Positions 53,969 through 57,736 of a DNA stretch of 57,736 nt are shown piece by piece; position 1 is the first letter of the stretch; each line of letters opens with the position of its first letter. This stretch comes from Candidatus Bathyarchaeota archaeon. Lineage in GTDB: Archaea > Thermoproteota > Bathyarchaeia > Bathyarchaeales > Bathycorpusculaceae. The translations under genes and the position numbers were made by a program. The stretch covers positions 58,279 to 116,014 of the forward strand of contig PLSP01000108.1 in the NCBI GenBank assembly GCA_003165195.1, given 5' to 3'. Below the pieces are notes generated by a model. The model made no database searches, had not been told where the DNA came from, and saw only the letters and a program-made list of their open reading frames with translations.

Positions 53969-55513
53969 CTATTCGGCGATTTCTGCCATTGCCATCTCTT
54001 CTTGTCCGATAGCTTTTATGTCAACAGGTGTTTTTTTCTTGTTCATGAGTTCATTGTAGCGGTTAGTGTATAGCGGCTCGATTACTCGGTGAATCCAATC
54101 TTTCCACGGCTCGAAACTCTTTTCCCCTAAGATTACTCCTCGAAGCTTATCTCCAAGTGTCCCGTGATAGAAGTCCCGAATGGTTGTTGGGTCAGTCCCG
54201 CATTGCTCAGCGCAATCATCTAAGCTTAAGCCGTGAAGCCCTGCAAGGCTAACAAACGTGTGTTTTCCTACGGTATGTGTGGTTGTCATTTTGCCCTCGG
54301 TTATCCATTGTTTGTGTTGGTCTACTGTGCCTTTTTGGTTGTTGCTACTTGCTTTCAAACGGTAAACTCTGCCATCGGGAGCTAAGTGTTCGCCATCTGC
54401 GAGAGATTGACCTTTCTGTGCCGTTTTGTATCTCCATAATCCCGCTCTTAGCCCTGCCAACTGGATGCTGTAACTGTAGCTTTCGTAATTCTGCGCAGGG
54501 GAATCGGTTCTCTTAAACCAAGCGCCTTTGATGTTAAAGTCGTCAACGTATCGCTTGAAAAACGCCATTGTTTCAGGGACAAATATCCGTTTGACCTTCC
54601 CTCCTGATTTGCTGCTTTCGACTTTTGGCTCAAACATACTGAGCGTGTTCAAATCCCAAAGGGCTTGGCAAAGATAGCCGTTAGGTAATTTTGTACCCAT
54701 AAGTAATTCGCTGCTTATTCTGCCGCCGCCTTCAAGACTTAGCCGATGCAAAACTAAGGTGTCAATTTCGTTGATGCTGTTAACGTACGCGATTAGCTCT
54801 TTCTCTTGTAAGTAATCGTCTTTTTTGCCGCCGATGTTCTTTTTGCCCGTTGTGTCCCATTCGTCACCGTCAGTAAATTGGAAATGTCTCTCTGAAAGCT
54901 TTGAGTAAGGAATCTGCATAGCAGTAAATTGCATGACACATCTTAGTTGTGATAGCGGTGAGAACTTGGCTTTTCCCTGCTCATCGTAAAATCGCGGGTC
55001 TTTCTTAGCGTTCTGAAAGTCCTCTAATGAAAACAATGCAGGGTCTTTTCGCCCATATTTCATGTAAAGATATTGTCCAAGCGCGTTAACACCCTCTCCT
55101 TGTTTCGACCATTCGCCTGTCACTGGATTTTTATAGCGTTTTGCAAGGTAGGAAAAGCAAAGGGTTTTTTGATATTCTGCGACTGTAGCATCTGCAAGGG
55201 TTTTTGAGCTTGTTGGTGAGCCGTTAGGGAAATCGGAGTAGATTAGCGTTAGAAGAGTGTTTTTTGCTATATTTAGGTAATCTGCATATTGACTGCCGTT
55301 CTTAATTTCGACTTCAACGTTGTGAGGTAGAGCGCTATTATGTTTGTTTCCGTAAATTATGCCCTTGAATGGTCGGATTTTCCAAGGGTTAGTTTTGGGG
55401 TCAGCGGGTTGTGGTTGTTCTTTCTTAAGATGGCTCATAAGTTTGCGTACATCTTCGTCAGTCGTGACCTCCCCTCTACGCTGTTTTGGGCTTGCTATAG
55501 CGTGGCTGCTCAT
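53969..55513 (-). CDS. Tyrosine recombinase 2 (divergent)
   Basis: 514 residues from ATG 55513. RLSLEGGGRISSELLMG (about 260) holds the first Arg. HTVGKHTFVSLAGLHGLSLD (about 415) aligns with HxLRHTF but has Lys where Arg is normal, and DPTTIRDFYHGTLGD supplies the candidate Tyr. It is larger than recombinase 1 and not similar to it. It may act in a different step, such as resolution or a second integration event. Confidence 0.75.
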   Translation of the reverse strand: MSSHAIASPKQRRGEVTTDEDVRKLMSHLKKEQPQPADPKTNPWKIRPFKGIIYGNKHNSALPHNVEVEIKNGSQYADYLNIAKNTLLTLIYSDFPNGSPTSSKTLADATVAEYQKTLCFSYLAKRYKNPVTGEWSKQGEGVNALGQYLYMKYGRKDPALFSLEDFQNAKKDPRFYDEQGKAKFSPLSQLRCVMQFTAMQIPYSKLSERHFQFTDGDEWDTTGKKNIGGKKDDYLQEKELIAYVNSINEIDTLVLHRLSLEGGGRISSELLMGTKLPNGYLCQALWDLNTLSMFEPKVESSKSGGKVKRIFVPETMAFFKRYVDDFNIKGAWFKRTDSPAQNYESYSYSIQLAGLRAGLWRYKTAQKGQSLADGEHLAPDGRVYRLKASSNNQKGTVDQHKQWITEGKMTTTHTVGKHTFVSLAGLHGLSLDDCAEQCGTDPTTIRDFYHGTLGDKLRGVILGEKSFEPWKDWIHRVIEPLYTNRYNELMNKKKTPVDIKAIGQEEMAMAEIAE

Positions 55514-55533
55514 TTTCAAAGACCTTACAGTGA

Positions 55534-55959
55534 TTATTGCTCGTCTTTCCCTATTGGTTCTACAGCGCTCGGCAAGGTTTCGGTGTCTTTTGGAAAGAGG
55601 TCAATGCCACTTTCTTGTTTCAAAAAGTTTGTTTCCCAGCCCTGTTTAATTGCAAAGAAATGTCTCTTAACAAGATTCACGTCAAAAGCAATGACTGTAG
55701 CAAAAGCTGTGAGCAATGCCTCAATTTGGTTTTCGTCCATTTCCCTGCTTGCTTGTTCAAATGGTTGCAGCGCTTTGCTTAATGATTCTTGGGTCCACAC
55801 TCCAACTAACCCTCGTTTTTTGCAATTTTCGATTAGCCTCTGCATGTTAATGTGTGCAACATCATCAAAAAAGCCCTTTTCCATCGAGTCAGTAACTACT
55901 TGAGCGAGAAAATCAAATGCTTGCGGTTGCTTATTCTCTTTTGAGTTCTTATCAGCCAT
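55534..55959 (-). CDS. Hypothetical helical protein
   Basis: 141 residues from ATG 55959 (MADKNSKENKQPQAF). Mostly helical, with LLTAFATVIAFDVNLVKRHFFAIK near the C-terminus. It lies between the RHH gene (5-base gap) and recombinase 2 (20-base gap) and is probably in one transcript with them. Confidence 0.6.
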   Translation of the reverse strand: MADKNSKENKQPQAFDFLAQVVTDSMEKGFFDDVAHINMQRLIENCKKRGLVGVWTQESLSKALQPFEQASREMDENQIEALLTAFATVIAFDVNLVKRHFFAIKQGWETNFLKQESGIDLFPKDTETLPSAVEPIGKDEQ

Positions 55960-55964
55960 GTTTC

Positions 55965-56126
55965 TCACCTTATTTCCATTTTCATGGACGAAGCAATTAA
56001 GCCCAGTTTTTCGAGTTCGTGTTTAAGGGCAAATCTGATAAATATCGACCTGTTTATTCCGAGGTTTTTTGCTGCTTGGTCTATTTTTTCGACCAAACTA
56101 TCATCCAATACTACGGTTGTTTTCAT
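55965..56126 (-). CDS. Ribbon-helix-helix (CopG-type) regulator
   Basis: 53 residues from ATG 56126: a beta strand TTVVLDDSLVEKIDQAA, then helix-turn-helix NLGINRSIFIRFALKHELEK, a standard MetJ/Arc/CopG fold. It is likely the repressor of the recombinase 2 transcript and of the divergent winged-helix gene at 56231. Confidence 0.8.
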   Translation of the reverse strand: MKTTVVLDDSLVEKIDQAAKNLGINRSIFIRFALKHELEKLGLIASSMKMEIR

Positions 56127-56175
56127 GATTTTTCACTACTCTATTTGTATTAATTATGTATTGTGTACCTCAAAA

Positions 56176-56211
56176 CAATATATAAATGCTACTCCATCCG
56201 TAGTAATTACT
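56176..56211 (+). promoter_or_regulatory. Divergent promoter with palindrome
   Basis: A TATA box aatatataaat (about 56177-56187) and a 10-bp palindrome agtaattact (56202-56211) lie between the RHH and winged-helix genes, which are divergent. The palindrome is near the expected transcription start of the + strand gene. Confidence 0.5.
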
Positions 56212-56230
56212 GTAAGAGGAATATCTAATC

Positions 56231-56842
56231 ATGCCAGCAGAGAAGAAAAGCACATTAGAAGATGATATAGCATGGATTCTAAGGAATTTCCCTAACGGGC
56301 TGGGGTTTACAGAGCTTTACAGTAAGCTTCAAGCACAAAAAAAATCCAAAGGCTATTATCACTGGGCAGCAAGCAACAGCACACTTAGCGAGACATTAAA
56401 GGCTATGAGGCATAAAAAAACTGTTGAAAAAGACATTGACACAGGAAACTATGTATTAACCGAATCAGGGCAAAAACGAGCGTTAAGTCTTGGGTTAATA
56501 CAAGAGATAGAGTCAGCAAGTAATTTTATACGAACTGACCAACCCATAATTATTGAGAAGTCAAACCTTCCAGTAAACATGAGTCAAACACCGACATCAA
56601 CGTATATTCTGATAGAAGGCGAAAACAAACCAATGGAGAACACGAAGTTCAATCTTGCAGAGGCATTAATGCAAAAATATGGTTACAATCGTTTCTGGGA
56701 GTCAGCAATAGCGGAAATTTCCAAAGAAAATGATGCGGATTACAAAAGCCAAAAAGAAAAGGTGCCAAAAGAGTTGCTCAGAGGCATCAAAAAAGTTGTC
56801 TTAGTTACAATTCTTGAGCCAGACCTTTTGTCGGGAAATTAA
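56231..56842 (+). CDS. Winged-helix regulator
   Basis: 203 residues. A winged helix spans about 10-75 (EDDIAWILRNFPNGLGFTEL ... STLSETLKAMRHKKTVEKD), followed by a linker and a C-terminal helical region (about 135-200). Archaeal viruses and plasmids often carry such regulators. It is divergent from the RHH gene. Confidence 0.7.
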   Translation: MPAEKKSTLEDDIAWILRNFPNGLGFTELYSKLQAQKKSKGYYHWAASNSTLSETLKAMRHKKTVEKDIDTGNYVLTESGQKRALSLGLIQEIESASNFIRTDQPIIIEKSNLPVNMSQTPTSTYILIEGENKPMENTKFNLAEALMQKYGYNRFWESAIAEISKENDADYKSQKEKVPKELLRGIKKVVLVTILEPDLLSGN

Positions 56843-56957
56843 AGGTCGAAAACGTGAAATAAGGCTGAAAATGTAAGAAAATCATAATTTCAAATATTTT
56901 TTAACTAAATTACAAAAATTTATTGAATTAAGGCTTTTTTTCCATTTGTAGAAATCC

Positions 56958-57104
56958 CTATTCTTCATTCTTCTTTATCCAATCTTTTAGGGCTTCTTCG
57001 GTTGCTTTAGTGATGTTGCCTTTTTTCATACCGTATTTTTTGAAGACTGCATTCCTATACTCGTTTTCTAATTCATCTGACATTACAAGGTTGACTTTTC
57101 CCAA
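56958..57104 (-). CDS. Ribbon-helix-helix antitoxin-like protein
   Basis: 48 residues from a TTG at 57104, ten bases after AAGGAG: GKVNLVMSDELENEYRNAVF and GMKKGNITKATEEALKDWI. The N-terminal beta strand plus two helices match the RHH family often seen as VapB-like antitoxins or DNA-binding repressors. No toxin gene follows in this window. It is below the size of most gene tables. Confidence 0.65.
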   Translation of the reverse strand: MGKVNLVMSDELENEYRNAVFKKYGMKKGNITKATEEALKDWIKKNEE

Positions 57105-57736
57105 AAGTTTTTACGCTCCTTTTTGAAGAGATGATGATGGAAGGGGAAACTCACCCTCGCCACCACTTGCCTTTAAGGTAGGCAAGAACCCACTGATTCG
57201 CCACATTAGGTTTTGGTGTTTTTGGTAATATCAATTTTTCTACTTATAAGCTTTTCCACTTATCCTCTCATCATTGTTTCCTTCGCACACATACGCACAC
57301 AACCCTGAAATGTAAACTGCTCTCAAGCATAAACGTAAACGTAACTTCAATAGAGTGTAAAAAATTACACTGCTAAGAACTAAGACTACACTCGATTGTA
57401 AGAGCGTTTATTTACTCTGTTTTCATGGGAAAATCAGCCCAAACAACACACTAACGCATTGTAAATTACGGCTGTTATTAGCGGTTACGAAAAAAGCACT
57501 CGGTAAACGGTAAAGGCACTCAAAATCACATTTATCAACAATTTTACCTTTGGTAATACAAAAAGTGTGCAAGTAATACCATGTTTCCATACTGAATAAT
57601 ACCATCAATATTACCATAAACAAGCAGTTAAATGGTTATTGCACAGTTTACCATGCTTATTGCACACCACTAATGCACACTTTTCCATGCTTTTGGGGCT
57701 ATAACGTAAGTTCTGGAACAGATGACGGCGACAAAT
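57105..57736. other. Gene-free end of window with small repeats and a hairpin
   Basis: No ORF with coding character. It contains a perfect 7-bp-stem, 7-base-loop hairpin at 57166-57186, a 7-bp-arm inverted repeat agtgtaa-N4-ttacact at 57354-57371, and direct repeats ttattgcaca at 57636 and 57657 with catgc spacers. It resembles a second control region of the element. Confidence 0.5.

Larger units (their letters stand above)
45100..57736. mobile_element. Integrated plasmid- or virus-like element (right end outside window)
   Basis: From about 45.1 kb genes have no core-archaeal homologue that I recognise: two tyrosine recombinases, RHH regulators, small zinc-ribbon and coiled-coil proteins and a repeat-rich non-coding region. 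The DNA is visibly more A+T-rich and intergenic spaces longer. The left edge is placed after the CDC48-operon terminator; no direct-repeat attachment site could be matched to a right edge in the window. No capsid, portal or known replication protein is seen. Confidence 0.75.

Noticed and set aside
56935-56975. tagaaatccctattc as another copy of the dispersed 3' element or an attachment site partner of 45062-45082
   Set aside because: Similarity is only about 12 bases and the sequence overlaps the stop of the RHH gene, so chance is likely.

Overview
The window is archaeal chromosome. The information-processing genes settle this: a TFE alpha subunit, an MBF1-type zinc-ribbon/HTH factor, Trm56 and Trm5 tRNA methyltransferases, RtcA, FEN1 with a PCNA-box tail, aEF-1beta, a two-ring CDC48 ATPase, archaeal NAC, archaeal-type ThrRS with its editing domain, and archaeal/eukaryotic-type ProRS. 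Moderate G+C, many TTG/GTG starts, wide use of overlapping stop/start codons, and the gene set suggest a TACK archaeon, most likely Bathyarchaeia. That placement is inference; no rRNA is present.

Layout. 1-1.5 kb: the start of a truncated STAND/AAA ATPase, a one-helix membrane protein and a small ORF. 1.8-4 kb: hemA with an upstream Cys-rich winged-helix regulator. 4.3-6.8 kb: a translationally coupled deacetylase / ATP-grasp / HAD cassette. 6.9-9.3 kb: a beta-propeller surface protein, a nucleoside deoxyribosyltransferase-like protein and a probable decayed small gene. 9.3-13.5 kb: a compact minus-strand run (MBF1, HflX, Trm56, TFE, HD, DUF2110). 13.6-18.8 kb: PUA protein, NAC, PfkB kinase, zinc protein, ThrRS, branched-chain aminotransferase. 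19-24 kb: aminotransferase, tungsten-type aldehyde:ferredoxin oxidoreductase (AOR), ProRS. 24-28.4 kb: FecBCD/BtuFCD-type importer with a divergent methyltransferase. 28.7-31.6 kb: drug-type ABC-2 exporter with a divergent PadR regulator. 31.6-38 kb: small conserved proteins, a Tag-like glycosylase gene with an internal amber codon, an acylphosphatase gene frameshifted at a T9 run, a flavoprotein, RtcA, Trm5, DUF371 and an HTH/S-layer-like protein. 38.1-45 kb: GlmS, a repeat-rich gap with a tRNA-like 3' fragment, FEN1, zinc-ribbon protein, aEF-1beta, CDC48 and a small downstream protein.

From about 45.1 kb to the window end the content changes to an integrated mobile element. It carries two unrelated tyrosine recombinases with altered catalytic positions, coiled-coil proteins, many small zinc-ribbon proteins, an arrestin-fold protein, a membrane protein, two ribbon-helix-helix proteins and a winged-helix regulator. 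About 1.1 kb (47.64-48.77 kb) has no gene but holds long degenerate direct repeats and perfect palindromes, and looks like a replication/partition control region. No known replication initiator or capsid gene is recognisable, so the element may be an undescribed plasmid or virus family.

The most notable signals outside standard genes are: a roughly 26-bp element repeated in sense orientation 3' of two genes; seven exactly phased 10-bp T-tract repeats; perfect inverted repeats in front of the heme regulator, the importer and an element operon; and several coding regions interrupted by one stop or one base, two of them at homopolymers (recoding, decay or base-calling error).
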